This document shows positions 13,101 through 23,187 of a stretch of DNA of 64,000 bases, piece after piece. The DNA comes from Argopecten irradians (Eukaryota > Mollusca > Bivalvia > Pectinida > Pectinidae). The first letter of the stretch is position 1. Every line of letters begins with the position of its first letter. Under the pieces are notes generated by a model, which did not search any database, was not told the origin of the DNA, and worked only from the letters and a program-made list of their open reading frames with translations. The stretch covers positions 19,415,544 through 19,479,543 of the forward strand of contig NC_091144.1 of the NCBI RefSeq assembly GCF_041381155.1, in the 5' to 3' direction. The translations under genes were made by a program, and so were the position numbers.

Positions 13101-14775
13101 CGCGGGATATCTCTGTGAAGTATGGGAGAATAATTCGATCATATCCAATGACTGGTATCAATTGTGAACTGTGCATCATCTAATGTGGGGTTTTTTCGTG
13201 TTTAAAGATGCTCCACCGCCGACAGAGCATAAATGATATTCATCATTTGAACAATAATTGGTGTTTAATCGTGTATATATGTGTCTATTTAACACAAAAA
13301 AAAATACAAAATAATTTATTTTGTCTTTGGTGCATGAGCAATCAGTACTTCAATCCATATATGATATAGTGCCACGGATTTTTTTTCGGGATGTAATTAA
13401 TTATTTTTTTATATTTTGAACTTGAAATTAGAAACTCAAACTTTTCAATGGCGGTAATGGTGTAAATTAAGTAACTTTTGCAACCGAAGAAAAATACTAA
13501 ATCGTCTGCTCATGTTTTTAATAGTGAAAAAATACCATTTGACAGCGGTGGAGCATCTTTAAAGCATGCTTAGTTGATTTATATCAGATTCTCAAGCAAT
13601 TTCTACATTGCAAGTAGAATGTTAGAATTGAGTCTGCTGCCCCACTACATGATCGTAAATGGCGAGTAAATCTGAAATCTTTATCCTCGTGGCTACCTAG
13701 ATCTTCTCAAGTCAAACAACTTCATATATGAGGTTTCTTTCTCAGCAAATAACTGTTTTTTATATTTGAAAAATGAATGTCAATGCAAACCAGTCATTTT
13801 CAAAACATACATCCTCACACTGTATCTTAAGTATTGAATGACTAGAGCCACGAGATAAAGATCCCAGATTTAGACGACTGTCTATTTAATAGATCAAGAA
13901 AATGGAAAACGGGGGGGAAATTCGCAAGAGAAAACAAAACTAACTAAAACAGTGCGCCAAAACGTTATTTTAAATAAATGGAAGGACATTTTTATTACAT
14001 TAGTGTCAAAACAAAGAACTATCCACCACTTTAAAGGCTTTAACCATCATTAAGATGATCACGTGATATCAAAAAGGAAGAGATTATTGAAGTCACTGAC
14101 CTTGTATACCACGTTAGATAAAGCTCGAAGATGCTCCACCGCCGACAGAGCATAAATAATGTTTATCATTTGGATATTAATCTATGTCTATATGTATATC
14201 AAGTTATCACAAGAATAGATATAAAATCATTTGTTTCACTTCTGTTAACTTGTCTGCGCAATCAGTACACTAATCCTTATAGAGCATAGTGTCATGGAAT
14301 TTTCGGGAAACGATTAATCATTTTTTTATACTTTTATTCCAAAAAAAAGTGCCAAGTAAGTACCTCTTGTTACCAAAGAAAAAATACTAATTTATCAGCT
14401 CCTGTTTTTATTAGATAAAGAGTATAAATATCATTTATCAGCGGTGGAGCATCTTTAACCAGCTTAAATATTAAAATACTGACCTTGTCTCTGCATCATA
14501 GCTGTTTGTATACCCGTAGTCACATTCATCCAGCCCCCATAACTGGCATTCCCGTAGATTGTACAAATTTCTGACGCTGTATCGAAGGAAAATGACGCGC
14601 AGTTTAGTTTGGCACATTTTGCTGCACATTCCATCGTAGATCTCGCAGTCACGTTATCCATGACTGTTGAATCATTGTAAGTTACTTCTAGATTGTCGAA
14701 GGACACCAAGCATTGGAATGTCCGTTGCACGTGAGTTATAATCAGCAAAACTAACCGCAATACCACACGTGCCAT
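4153..14775 (-). CDS. secreted PAN/apple plus fibrinogen-related domain protein
   Basis: Five exons on the minus strand join in consistent phase: 14775-14484, 6798-6674, 6372-6276, 5568-5407 and 4409-4153 (933 nt, 310 residues). All introns are GT-AG. Residues 1-21 are a hydrophobic signal peptide. Residues 22-97 form a PAN/apple-like module with Cys at about 22, 50, 54, 59 and 69. The rest is a fibrinogen C-terminal domain with landmarks [47 protein letters not shown], the calcium-site YDRDND, and [17 protein letters not shown]. Several N-glycosylation sequons are visible. Such proteins are secreted carbohydrate- or pattern-binding lectins (FREP/ficolin-like), and expansions of the family are known in mollusc immunity. 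The role here is inferred from family only. The very basic tail after the last Cys (KRRR) is atypical. Intron 1 is 7.7 kb and packed with mobile elements. Confidence 0.9.
5616..5915 (+). mobile_element. MITE, CATCCTC family, copy B
   Basis: It is bounded by CATCCTCGATATTCCAGGGG on the left and the inverse ending TATCGAGAATG on the right, about 300 bp, non-coding. It lies in intron 3 of the fibrinogen-domain gene, between the exons at 5407-5568 and 6276-6372. The interior matches copy A at 1651-1981 in several blocks. Confidence 0.7.
6799..7650. other. intron 1 of the fibrinogen-domain gene, 3' part
   Basis: No exon or bounded repeat was recognised here. The acceptor for exon 2 is TTTTACAG (minus strand) at 6799-6806. 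Confidence 0.5.
7651..8130 (-). mobile_element. truncated tandem-repeat element, reversed copy
   Basis: Read on the minus strand, its end is GGTGACCGTTAAGGCCCATG followed by a CTCTTGTG-type terminus. This matches the 3' end of the plus-strand elements at 51574-52600 and 58344-58603. Two diverged internal units of about 300 bp are recognisable (AAATGTTCAT...GTTTTT... blocks near 7770 and 8090, CCCCTGG boxes near 7820 and 7985). The other end is lost where a CATCCTC MITE begins. Confidence 0.55.
8155..8333 (+). mobile_element. MITE, CATCCTC family, truncated copy C
   Basis: The right terminus is intact: CAGTGATAGTAACCCCTGG then AATATCGAGGATG, the inverse of CATCCTCGATATT. The interior shares CAGTGTACCA and the TTCTTTTG..GTACATCAAA block with copy B. 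The left half is missing. Confidence 0.6.
8334..8940. other. intron sequence, nothing recognised
   Basis: No exon or bounded repeat was found. It lies inside intron 1 of the fibrinogen-domain gene. Confidence 0.4.
8941..9100. mobile_element. 160-bp palindromic MITE, ends AAACAGGTCAC
   Basis: The arms are AAACAGGTCAC plus GGGTTATTGGATATG on the left, and the inverse CATATCCAATAACCC plus GTGACCTGTTT on the right. The arms also share a TTTATTTCACAA block, leaving a short unpaired middle. Confidence 0.7.
9330..9539. mobile_element. MITE rich in TTCGCGAA motifs
   Basis: The left end is TTCTGTTAACAATCTTTCTT and the inverse of the right end is TACTGTAAACTAACTTTCTT, both followed by TCG. Inside, GAAATTTCGCG and TTCGCGAAG motifs recur in both orientations. 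It is about 210 bp and non-coding. Confidence 0.65.
9540..10744. other. intron 1, with a LINE 3'-tail fragment near 10320-10450
   Basis: Most of this stretch has no recognisable feature. The segment 10324-10450 (GATGGTTATGCTTTGCACTT, then TTATCATATT and a TAAATTATG block) is repeated with few changes at 11154-11290, where it follows a LINE coding fragment. I therefore read it as a second 3'-UTR tail of the same LINE. A CRE octamer TGACGTCA lies at 10004-10011. Confidence 0.5.
10745..10823. mobile_element. 79-bp palindromic MITE carrying two CRE octamers
   Basis: The left arm reads AAGTCCCACTTTCCGGTGAT and the inverse of the right arm AAGTTCCACCATCTGGTGAT. Both arms run on into TGACGTCA (10767-10774 and 10794-10801). 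The loop is about 20 bp. Confidence 0.65.
10880..11300 (+). mobile_element. LINE 3' fragment (end of ORF2 and tail)
   Basis: The plus strand encodes a relic of the Cys/His-rich C-terminus of a LINE ORF2: the [14 protein letters not shown] block with a following Cys resembles the usual CxxC...VEDExHFLxxC ending. A typical hydrophobic tail follows. After the coding relic comes a tail (GATGGTCATGCTTTGCACTT) that also occurs at 10324. It is 5'-truncated, as LINE copies usually are. Confidence 0.5.
11301..12122. other. intron 1, nothing recognised
   Basis: No supported exon and no repeat with definable ends. Confidence 0.4.
12123..12277. mobile_element. palindromic MITE, arm ACATGGGTCTGTGAA
   Basis: The left arm carries ACATGGGTCTGTGAAGTGGA and CAGGGATATCTCAACCC. 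The right arm repeats both inverted (GGGTTGAGATATCCCTG, TTTCACAGACCCATG). The arms are flanked by AGAATC and its inverse GATTCT. The middle has a second inverted pair, GGTCAACC and GGGTTGAC. Confidence 0.7.
12282..13131. mobile_element. larger inverted-repeat element with a nested MITE
   Basis: CTCCCATACTT at 12282 is mirrored by AAGTATGGGAG at 13121-13131. Each half carries a pair of TGACGTCA octamers (12378, 12423; 12917, 12939). The palindrome 12483-12646 lies inside it. The 12123-12277 element abuts the left edge and may be a rearranged end of it: GGGATATCTC also occurs near 13105. Boundaries are approximate. Confidence 0.45.
12483..12646. mobile_element. 164-bp near-perfect palindromic MITE
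   Basis: The arms pair almost throughout. AAAATCTGTTACCTGTAAGT on the left matches the inverse AAAATCTATTACCTTTAAGT on the right. Further in, GGGTTATCTCAGTC, GGGCTAAGATTTTGTAACAT and ATCCCAACC all have exact inverses. The loop is only about 10 bases. Confidence 0.75.
13201..13563. mobile_element. MITE, AAAGATGCTCCACCGC family, copy 1
   Basis: It begins TTTAAAGATGCTCCACCGC and ends with the exact inverse GCGGTGGAGCATCTTTAAA. It is 363 bp and non-coding. The interior matches copy 2 at 14128-14456 (GACAGAGCATAAAT, GCAATCAGTAC, ATAGTG blocks). Confidence 0.8.
13564..14127. other. intron 1, nothing recognised
   Basis: Sequence between two copies of the same MITE family. No exon or other repeat was identified. 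Confidence 0.4.
14128..14456. mobile_element. MITE, AAAGATGCTCCACCGC family, copy 2
   Basis: AAGATGCTCCACCGC at the left is mirrored by GCGGTGGAGCATCTT at the right. It is about 329 bp and shares interior blocks with copy 1. It ends only 27 bp before the donor site of exon 1 of the fibrinogen-domain gene. Confidence 0.8.
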
Positions 14776-14840
14776 TGTTTTATTTCGTGTGTACTGTCCC
14801 TTTGATTAGTTTTAAGGTAATTCGTAAAACAATTTGAACG

Positions 14841-14848
14841 TTTATATA
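14841..14848 (-). promoter_or_regulatory. TATA box of the fibrinogen-domain gene
   Basis: The minus strand reads TATATAAA about 66 bp upstream of the ATG at 14775. That would place the start site near 14815 with a short 5' UTR. Position and sequence fit a TATA promoter; there is no other support. Confidence 0.4.
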
Positions 14849-15690
14849 ATTCTGTTAAAATAAGCTGTATGCACAAAATTAGACTTGTGTTTTACATGTC
14901 GTGAACCATTGTGATGCTCTAGTCTTATAGAACGATCAATTGCGGTGATCAATCCTCACGATGATATATGACGCGTTTATACGTCCCAAACCAGCCTCGT
15001 CATAGATAATTTATTGATGTTACGGTACAATAAAAATTGTATCAACATTTCAAAAGAACCTATTTTGACTCCAAACATACCAACATATCCGTTCAATATA
15101 AATAACTCGTACTTTTTATTGCATATCCACTTCACACTCATACATGTGGTATATATTCATTAAAGATAATATGAAAACCTGCTAATGAAGCCGTATTAAA
15201 GTTAATGTTGAATAGCCTGCCTCAAATGAACGTCGAATACCAAATTCTGGATATGATGGGGTGTTTCAATAGGAATTCGTGTGTATTGATAGGGAGTTAT
15301 AGTTTGTCTAAGAATTGTCCTCAGTGCAAGATCACAAGACAAACTCTCCTGCTAGGTAATCAGAAAATCAGTAACTGTTAATGATTGCTAAGCTACTGCA
15401 GTATAAAACATTACTGCATACTTTCACCCTCTCACAAAGGAAAAGTGTGGCCAATAAATGTCTTGTTACCATAGGTGACTCCACAATAACCCCATTTCAT
15501 GGCCAATCAGGATTACTTGACCATGAAAGGGGCTGAATCCCCCATTCATGGCCAATCAGTTAGATTTTTAATTTCAATTTCTTACCAGTTTCTTATAACT
15601 TACTGTTACAGTAATTTCATTTTATCATACACATATTAAAGATCACCAACAACAGAAGAGGTGGGCGGTACCTATCTCATGCCCGATTCA
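14849..15690. other. upstream intergenic region with repeated CCAAT-like blocks
   Basis: No gene is seen. At 15494-15560 the block CCATTTCATGGCCAATCAG recurs as CCATTCATGGCCAATCAG about 50 bp later, with a CCATGAAAGG inverse between them. This is a small local duplication containing CCAAT boxes. Confidence 0.35.
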
Positions 15691-15852
15691 TCTACACTCG
15701 TAATTTTTTTTTTTTTTTTTTTTTTTGCGCATGCGCGTGGCAAGATGGACGTGTTAAATTCTCAGGTGCTATACTTAGAGGAAAATGTTTAAAAAAATGT
15801 GTTATCCGAACAATGAAGAAAGCTTTGTGTGATGTGAATATGTTTAATAACT

Positions 15853-17106
15853 ATGGGTCACGGCGGACGGACTAAACGGAGGAAACGGAAAGACGGGTCA
15901 GGAGTTACACCACCTAGTAAAATACAGGTAACGTCTACACACATTCCGCATGACAATATGGCGTCTCCACGCGCCTCTACACCGTCCACACCAGTAGCCT
16001 CCTCAGTAACCACGATACCGGTTAACCAAGTGTCAAGTCAAGTGTCGCCACTATTATCCCAAACGATATCCCATGCACACTCTGCTCTATTTGGCGCCAA
16101 CCCGTCAAATTCTGACTCTCCTATATCACCTCAAATTCAACAAGCGCCTGTGTCGCACCCCGGGCCCATCATGTACCCACCATATATGGCCGGACAACCT
16201 ACCCGATTCCAGTTACCACCACCGACACCACCTGCAGTCCCAGATATTGCAATGCAAATGATATTTAGTAATATTCAAATACTCAGTGACAAGTTAGAAA
16301 AAATTGACAGTTTTATGGGTGAGCAGTTACCGAAACTGGATTTATTACAACAAATTCACCAAAAATTTGAGCAAATGGAGAAAACGATTGTAAACATGAC
16401 ATCTGAAATAGAAAATTTAAAAGAAACTGTAACTAGACAAGACAAATTGTTACAAAAACAAGAAGGACATCATTACGAAGTGGAAAACAGAATCGCGCAT
16501 GTGGAGCATGCAAATGAAAGCTTAGAGTACGAAAATTTCACATTGAAAGAAGAAGGGTTAAAACAACAAACTCATAACATGAAATTCAATTTAATTTTCA
16601 ACGGTATTCCAGAGACACAGACAGAAAATTCAAACGATGGACGAGAAACAGAACTGGTGTTAAAAGAATTTGTCAAGACATATCTAAAACTAGAAGACGC
16701 AAATGACATTCCATTCCATAATGTACATCGACTACGTCCCCGCTCCGATGGGAAGCCCAGGGGAATTATAGCGAAATTTGTTAGGTTCGCGGACCGTGAG
16801 CGAGTGTTAAAAGCAGCGCCAGAAAACCTTAGGGATCTGCGACAGTATTCTGTCTTCCAACAATCCCCACCTGAGATCGCGCAACGAAGAGCCAACTTGT
16901 ACCCTAAAATGAGGGAGCTCAAACACAATGGTAATCGGGTTAAACTGGTGTACGAAACATTAATTGTTAATGGCACCCCGTATGAGGCCCCTTCGTCATC
17001 GAACGCGCCACCACCCGATCGACCAAATAGGCAAGTTCGTTGGAATGGACCCGACCATGACAGAGGACGACCTCGTGCACGTGAGGAACGGGTAAACAAT
17101 ATGTAG
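15853..17106 (+). CDS. LINE ORF1 protein (coiled coil plus L1-type RNA-binding domain)
   Basis: An intact 417-residue frame. Residues 1-130 are rich in Pro, Ser and Thr after a basic start (GRTKRRKRK). Residues about 135-245 are a coiled coil of heptads. Residues about 246-375 resemble the L1 ORF1p RRM and C-terminal domains: KFNLIFNGIPETQ, the acidic ET..VLKEF helix, VHRLRP, PRGIIAKFVRFADRERVLKA, and SPPEIAQRRANLYPKMREL. Such proteins trimerise and coat the LINE RNA as a nucleic-acid chaperone in the ribonucleoprotein. The frame ends ATG TAG directly before ORF2, with ORF2 in the same frame. Confidence 0.85.
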   Translation: MGHGGRTKRRKRKDGSGVTPPSKIQVTSTHIPHDNMASPRASTPSTPVASSVTTIPVNQVSSQVSPLLSQTISHAHSALFGANPSNSDSPISPQIQQAPVSHPGPIMYPPYMAGQPTRFQLPPPTPPAVPDIAMQMIFSNIQILSDKLEKIDSFMGEQLPKLDLLQQIHQKFEQMEKTIVNMTSEIENLKETVTRQDKLLQKQEGHHYEVENRIAHVEHANESLEYENFTLKEEGLKQQTHNMKFNLIFNGIPETQTENSNDGRETELVLKEFVKTYLKLEDANDIPFHNVHRLRPRSDGKPRGIIAKFVRFADRERVLKAAPENLRDLRQYSVFQQSPPEIAQRRANLYPKMRELKHNGNRVKLVYETLIVNGTPYEAPSSSNAPPPDRPNRQVRWNGPDHDRGRPRAREERVNNM

Positions 17107-18099
17107 GACAGTCGCCCAGACGACCCCGGGACGGGCAATACACAAACTGATCAACTTCATGTTGGTTTTTTGAACGTCTGCGGGTTAAAATCAAAGTTAA
17201 ATAACCCTGATTTTCTGTCTTTGATTACAGAATATGACATTTTTATGTGTGTGGAGACGAAAACCGATAACCTTGATGAAATTATAGTACCCAATGGTTA
17301 TAATTACCATTTGACAAATAGGATGAAGTGTAAGAAAAAGTCCGGAGGAATTATTGTTATATATAAGCAGATATTGGCTGATGTTTTGCATTTTCATAAA
17401 ACCGAATCGGAGTTTGTACAGTGGTTTGAAATATCTAAAAACAAATCATTAATACATAACAATGTTTTATTTGGATGTGTATACATTCCTCCAGAATATT
17501 CCAAATATTCGTCAGAAAATGCCTTTACCGATTTGGAAGATGAATTGATAGCACTTTCTAAATATAATCATAACATAATATTAACTGGTGATTTTAATGC
17601 AAGATCAGCGACATTATCTGATTATATTGTACCGGATGAAAATCTTTTTGGTATACTAAATATTTCCGATAATAATAATGATATCAATAACATGTATTCA
17701 ATTCAACAGCTTCTTGATCAAAATGTTCCTTTAACTAGGTATAGCATGGATAACAGTAATCCTAACAGGTATGGGACACGACTTATTGAGTTATGTAAGC
17801 GATGTTCTATATTTATAGCTAATGGACGTATAGGAAAAGATATATTTATAGGAGAAACGACATGTCGAGATGTAAGCGTGGTAGACTATCTTCTTTTGTC
17901 AGCTGCAAGTTTTAAGTTTGTATCTGACTTTGAAGTCTGTGAATTTAATCCAATGTTCTCCGATGTTCATAAACAACTTCACTTCAAAGTAAATATTAAC
18001 TATGAAATTTGTTCGCAATCTAAAAACCAAGTAAGTAATTGTCCTAGTCTTAAATGGAATTCTATGAAACAGACGATTTTGTGTCTGCTCTTAATTTAA
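17107..18099 (+). CDS. LINE ORF2, AP-type endonuclease part
   Basis: This follows the ORF1 amber codon in the same frame, with no in-frame ATG before the first catalytic block. Endonuclease landmarks in order are FLNVCGLKSK, CVETKTDN, SGGIIVIYK, GCVYIPPEYS, TGDFNARS, VDYLLLS and a degenerate SDVH for the usual SDH. The domain nicks target DNA to prime reverse transcription. At about 18055-18099 the frame changes, and the downstream peptide continues in another frame as FYETDDFVSALN. Confidence 0.8.
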   Translation, partial: DSRPDDPGTGNTQTDQLHVGFLNVCGLKSKLNNPDFLSLITEYDIFMCVETKTDNLDEIIVPNGYNYHLTNRMKCKKKSGGIIVIYKQILADVLHFHKTESEFVQWFEISKNKSLIHNNVLFGCVYIPPEYSKYSSENAFTDLEDELIALSKYNHNIILTGDFNARSATLSDYIVPDENLFGILNISDNNNDINNMYSIQQLLDQNVPLTRYSMDNSNPNRYGTRLIELCKRCSIFIANGRIGKDIFIGETTCRDVSVVDYLLLSAASFKFVSDFEVCEFNPMFSDVHKQLHFKVNINYEICSQSKNQVSNCPSLKWNSMKQTILCLLLI

Positions 18100-18584
18100 A
18101 TTCGAATATTAAATTACAAGATATTAATGCAAAACTAAATGAAATAGTGGCACTTGCTGATGTAAATCATACAGATATTAACAATATTGTTGAGGACTTG
18201 AGTAAAGTTTTGACGTCTACAGCGATAAATGTATTTGGGGTAAACCAAGTTCACAAAAGTAAAGCTTGTAGTAAACAAAGTAAGCCATGGTTTAACAAAG
18301 AATGTAAAGTAGCCCGTAACGCATTTAATTATATCAAAAATATGTATAAAAATAATAAGACGAGAGAAAACAAAACACAATTAAATAAAAAGGGAAGAGA
18401 ATATCGAAAGACAATTCATATTAATTTTAAAAAATATCAAGAGAAATGTGCGAAAGAGCTGAGAACTCTATCAAGATATAATCCTAAGGCTTTTTGGAAA
18501 ACTTTGAATAAATTTAGTCAGTCGACAAAGAAATTCCCTGTAGATATTTTCTATGGATATTTCAAAAAGATTAATCGTGGTGAT
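18054..18584 (+). CDS. LINE ORF2, linker between endonuclease and RT (shifted frame)
   Basis: A Lys/Asn-rich frame continues the LINE polyprotein after the frame change. Typical LINE linker blocks are visible: KPWFNKECK, YIKNMYKNNKT, RTLSRYNPKAFWKTLNKFSQ, and FYGYFKKIN just before the Asp-coding GAT repeat. Confidence 0.7.
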
Positions 18585-19197
<613 letters not shown>

Positions 19198-19198
<1 letters not shown>

Positions 19199-21486
19199 AT
19201 ATTGAATAGTGAAATAACTGAACTTGAATTACTTAATGCTATTAAACAGTTAAAAAAACAACAAGGCCCCTGGTATTGACATGATATTAAATGAGTACTT
19301 AAAAAACTCACCGCCTGATCTAATAACTAGATATTGTAAACTTTTTAATGTCATTTTGGATACAGGATTAATACCTGAGAGTTGGACTATTGGTATTATA
19401 AACCCATGTACAAAAATAAAGGAAGTGAGGAAAATCCGGATAATTATAGAGCAATAACCCTTATAAGTTGTCTTGGGAAATTGTTTACTTCTATCATAAA
19501 CACAAGTTGAAGTGGAGGTCTTCTATCATAAACACAAGGTTGAAGTGAGGAAGATCCGGATAATTATAGAGCAATAACCCTTATAAGTTGTCTTGGGAAA
19601 TTGTTTACTTCTATCATAAACACAAGGTTGAAGTGAGGAAGATCCGGATAATTATAGAGCAATAACCCTTATAAGTTGTCTTGGGAAATTGTTTACTTCT
19701 ATCATAAACACAAGGTTGAATAAATACTCTATTCAGTGAGGAATAGAGTGAGGAAGATCCGGATAATTATAGAGCAATAACCCTGTAAGTTGTCTCGGGA
19801 AATTGTTTACTTCTATCATAAACACAAGGTTGAATAAATACTCTATTCAAAAAAACCTCATTTCAAAAATCAGGCAGGATTTAGAAAGAATCACTCCACG
19901 ATGGATAATGTTTTTATTTTGCAATCTCTGATATCTCTATATCTCGCTAATAATAAAAGCTGTATTGTACTTTTGTTGATTTTCGAAAAGCATTTGATAC
20001 TGTGTGGCGTGTAGGTTTATGGAAAAAAAATAGGAAAAGCAAAATAAAGGGAAAATGTTTTAAAGTTTTTTAATTTATAATATGTATGATAATATAAAAT
20101 CTTGTGTACAATACAATGGTCAAATATCTAATTGTTTCCCGTGCCTAGTTGGTGTCCGTCAAGGTGAAAAATCTATCCCCATTTCTTTTCTCCGTATTCC
20201 TAAACGATTTAGAACAATATATGGAGGTTGCAGGAGTTAGCTCCCTTGGGACTATCGAACAGAAAATGTCTGACGAATTAAGCATATTTTTGAAAATTTT
20301 CATATTACTTTATGCAGATGATACTGTGAAATTTTCCGAAACAGCAGAAGGTATGCAAAACGCACTAGATATTTTTCAACAGTATTGCGATACATGGAAA
20401 CTTCAGGTAAATATTAACAAAACTAAAGTGTTAGTTTTCAGCAAGAGGAAAACTAAACAGGTGTATAATTTCGTGCTTAACGGTCATGTCTTAGAAACAA
20501 CAGATACTTTTACATATTTAGGCATCACTTTTAAATATAATGGTAATTTTTCCAACGCTATTAACAGATTGGTTGACCAAGCCCAAAAATCAATATTCGC
20601 TATATATAAAAAGGTGCGTAACCAAGCTATTCCAATAGATTTACAACTAAAATTATTTGATTCGTTAGTCGAACCAATACTGCTATACGGTTCCGAAGTT
20701 TGGGGGTTTGGGAATTTAAAGTCAGTCGAGCAAACACACCTGAAATTCTGCAAACGAATACTTAAAGTCAGAAGTAGCACTCCAGATTTTATGGTGTATG
20801 GGGAACTGGGAAGATTCCCACTCGAAATAAATATCAAACTGAGAATGCTGTGTTTTTGGAAAAGACTTATACAAAATGAAAATAAATTAAGTAGTATACT
20901 TTATAAACTAATCTCGAAGTTACATTTCGAAGGAATATACACATTTAAATGGATATCTTTCATTAGAAATATTTTTGATGAATCTGGTCAGTCAAATATC
21001 TTCCTCAATGAAATACAAATGATTAACAGTTTTTATAAAAGTTTTATGAAACAGCGCCTTCAAGATCAGTTTATACAAAAATGGTTCTCAGATGTAGAAA
21101 ACTCCTCAAGAGGGCAGACTTATCTAATATATAAAAAAGAATTTGGATTTGAAAATTATCTTATAAAATTATCGGAAATGAATAGAGTATACATAACTAA
21201 ATTCCGTACATCGAATTTAAAAATTCCAATTGAGACTGGAAGATGGCGTAATGTTGAGAAACATGAAAGAATATGCCATTTATGCAATGAAAATATCGGG
21301 GATGAATTTCACTATCTTTTTGTATGTAAACACGACGAAATCAAGAATATACGTATTAAATATATCCCACAGTATTATAATAGTAATCCATGTCTTCATA
21401 AGATGGGTGGCCTTATAGGTATTTGTAATATCCAATTATTGAAGAAGGTGTCTCTATTCATTAGAAAAATGATTGTATTTTTGTAG
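19198..21486 (+). pseudogene. LINE ORF2, reverse transcriptase and C-terminal part
   Basis: RT blocks in order: ELLNAIKQL (19220s), NPDNYRAITLISCLGKL (19434 onward, repeated), AGFRKNHSTMDNVF (19870s), FDTVWR (19995), GVRQGE (20150s) and the catalytic YADD at 20311-20322. From 20149 a 445-residue frame is open to 21486: thumb region with YLGITFKYNGNF and LYGSEVWGF, then a C-terminal Cys/His cluster RICHLCNENIGDEFHYLFVC. The first third is disrupted by single-base changes and by tandem copies of the YRAITL segment, so the enzyme would not be made whole. Confidence 0.8.
19424..19848 (+). repeat. tandem copies of an ~88-bp RT segment
   Basis: Four copies of a unit running from GTGAGGAAGATCCGGATAAT to ATCATAAACACAAGGTTGAA lie in tandem, nearly identical, with short irregular joints (repeats of TTCTATCATAAACACAAG and CTCTATTCAGTGAGG). 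The unit encodes RT block NPDNYRAITLISC, which should occur once. Confidence 0.85.
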
Positions 21487-21663
21487 ATGTGAATGAAAGC
21501 AATGATAGTAATACGGTATAAGTATTGTTAATTTCCAAATTTATTGTCCATATTGTCCATCCAGCCACGTGCAGTTAAAAATGTAACTTGTATTTGTATA
21601 ATCCATGTAACACATTTTAATGTGTCTGGGAGACTATAATAAAATCTTTGAAAATCTTTAAAA

Positions 21664-22850
21664 GTGACGGCAGGACTTTCTTGATATGCCCTACTTCTGA
21701 TTGCTCAGTCTCCCTCACCACACTAGACTACATTCCCGCGCCCATATCTCTGATAAAGCCAACGTTGGACCTGGTTACCAACCGCTGTGCAGAGTCCAGA
21801 TTAACAGCATCCGTGCGCAGATTGACGGCGACATGACTCCAATGACATACGCGCTCGGAAAAAGCCAGACCATCTACACATGCTTTTTGACGTTTCTTCA
21901 GGCACATATGACCAGCTTCATCATTTCCTTTCGACCGACTACTGCTTTCGTCGACTTTAACCGTAGTGTCTTCCCTGGAATTGATGCCAAAAGATAGTTT
22001 TTTTTTCATCCAGTGTATTTGAAGAAAGGTCCAGTCGACATGAATTCAGACTCCCTGTGCGCCGAGCTGCTGTATTGCCCCTTATTCCATTGGAACATGT
22101 TGACGATGTCTGGTTCCAGACACGGAAGGAAGCCAATGATGCCTACGTACCTTGTCCATTTCTTTCACCGACTACGAAGAGTGGGTAGATGGAGACATGA
22201 CATGAAACCGCTTCCTTTCTGAGGTTTCACGCAGTAAACCAATCACCATCAAGCCTGGTATGAAAAACTGTGAGACGAGTGATGCACACGTTCAACCCAA
22301 CATCATACAATTGTTCAAAGACATGCAGAACATGTATGACACCAGCGGGATTAAGAATTGAATCATCGACCTGATGCCTTATGTCGACTCAGCATCACAG
22401 CTGTTGCATCTTAGTTAGATCCCCGTTGATGATGGAAGTACGACAACTCCTCTTGATATGTATAACCATAACAGATACACATTAATTACTGTTGTAGTGT
22501 TTGTTAGTTTAACCGGAAGTTGTCTTAAACACAAGGGTTTCAATGATGTAGCCGTACTGCTAATGCTACGGTGGCTGATTTGCGCCATTTCGTCTTTTCA
22601 GGACGAAACGGTACAAAAAGTGAAAAGTCAAACACGAAAAGACGAAAGTAATGCACGCTAATTAACGCCTTTAATTTTCGTCTTTTCGTCTTCAAAAATC
22701 TCGAAGTTTCACCCGGAAATGACGAGAACTAACAAGTCATTTCGCTCCGAAATGATGATGCTGTTAACGATAATGATGTTGACGTTAATACCAATACATT
22801 CAATATAGATCTATCACACGCCTCTACAGACCCGCCTTGATCTAATCATC
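21664..22850. pseudogene. unassigned broken coding-like relic and repeat scraps
   Basis: From about 21.66 to 22.43 kb the base composition is visibly richer in G and C than its surroundings. Protein-like segments occur in more than one frame (MTPMTYALGKSQTIYT, FVDFNRSVFPGIDAKR, IIQLFKDMQNMYDTSGI). I cannot assign a family. It looks like a decayed gene or element of outside origin, broken in several places. At 22590-22700 there is an inverted pair built on CGAAAAGACGAAA and TTTTCGTCTTTTCGTC, probably a separate small element. Confidence 0.35.
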
Positions 22851-23082
22851 AATATTGACGGCGTCAGGAATGGCTAATTTAACATTTTGTCGCGTTACGC
22901 TATGCATGTTTTTGACTCGGAGGCCTTGCCCATGATTCCTAGCAGTTTGCTTGTTCCAAGAGAACATATTTTTTTCTTTCGAATGAATCGAGTTTTGGCC
23001 TATATTTCTTGAAACAAAGTAAAATATAAGCTTCAACGAAATTCAATAAAAATATGAAAACGTGTAACATTCCTGCATAACA

Positions 23083-23088
23083 TTTATT
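23083..23088 (-). terminator. poly(A) signal of the homeobox gene
   Basis: AATAAA on the minus strand (TTTATT on plus), about 100 bp beyond the stop codon at 23188. Confidence 0.45.
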
Positions 23089-23187
23089 GAGATTTGGCAC
23101 TTGTGGAAAAATACTTATAATATTCATTACATAATTATCAAATGTCAATATAGTTCATTATTAACAGAAAATTATTCATTCTTGTTG

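Noticed and set aside
16572-17138. 188-residue minus-strand frame
   Set aside because: Shadow of the intact LINE ORF1 on the plus strand.
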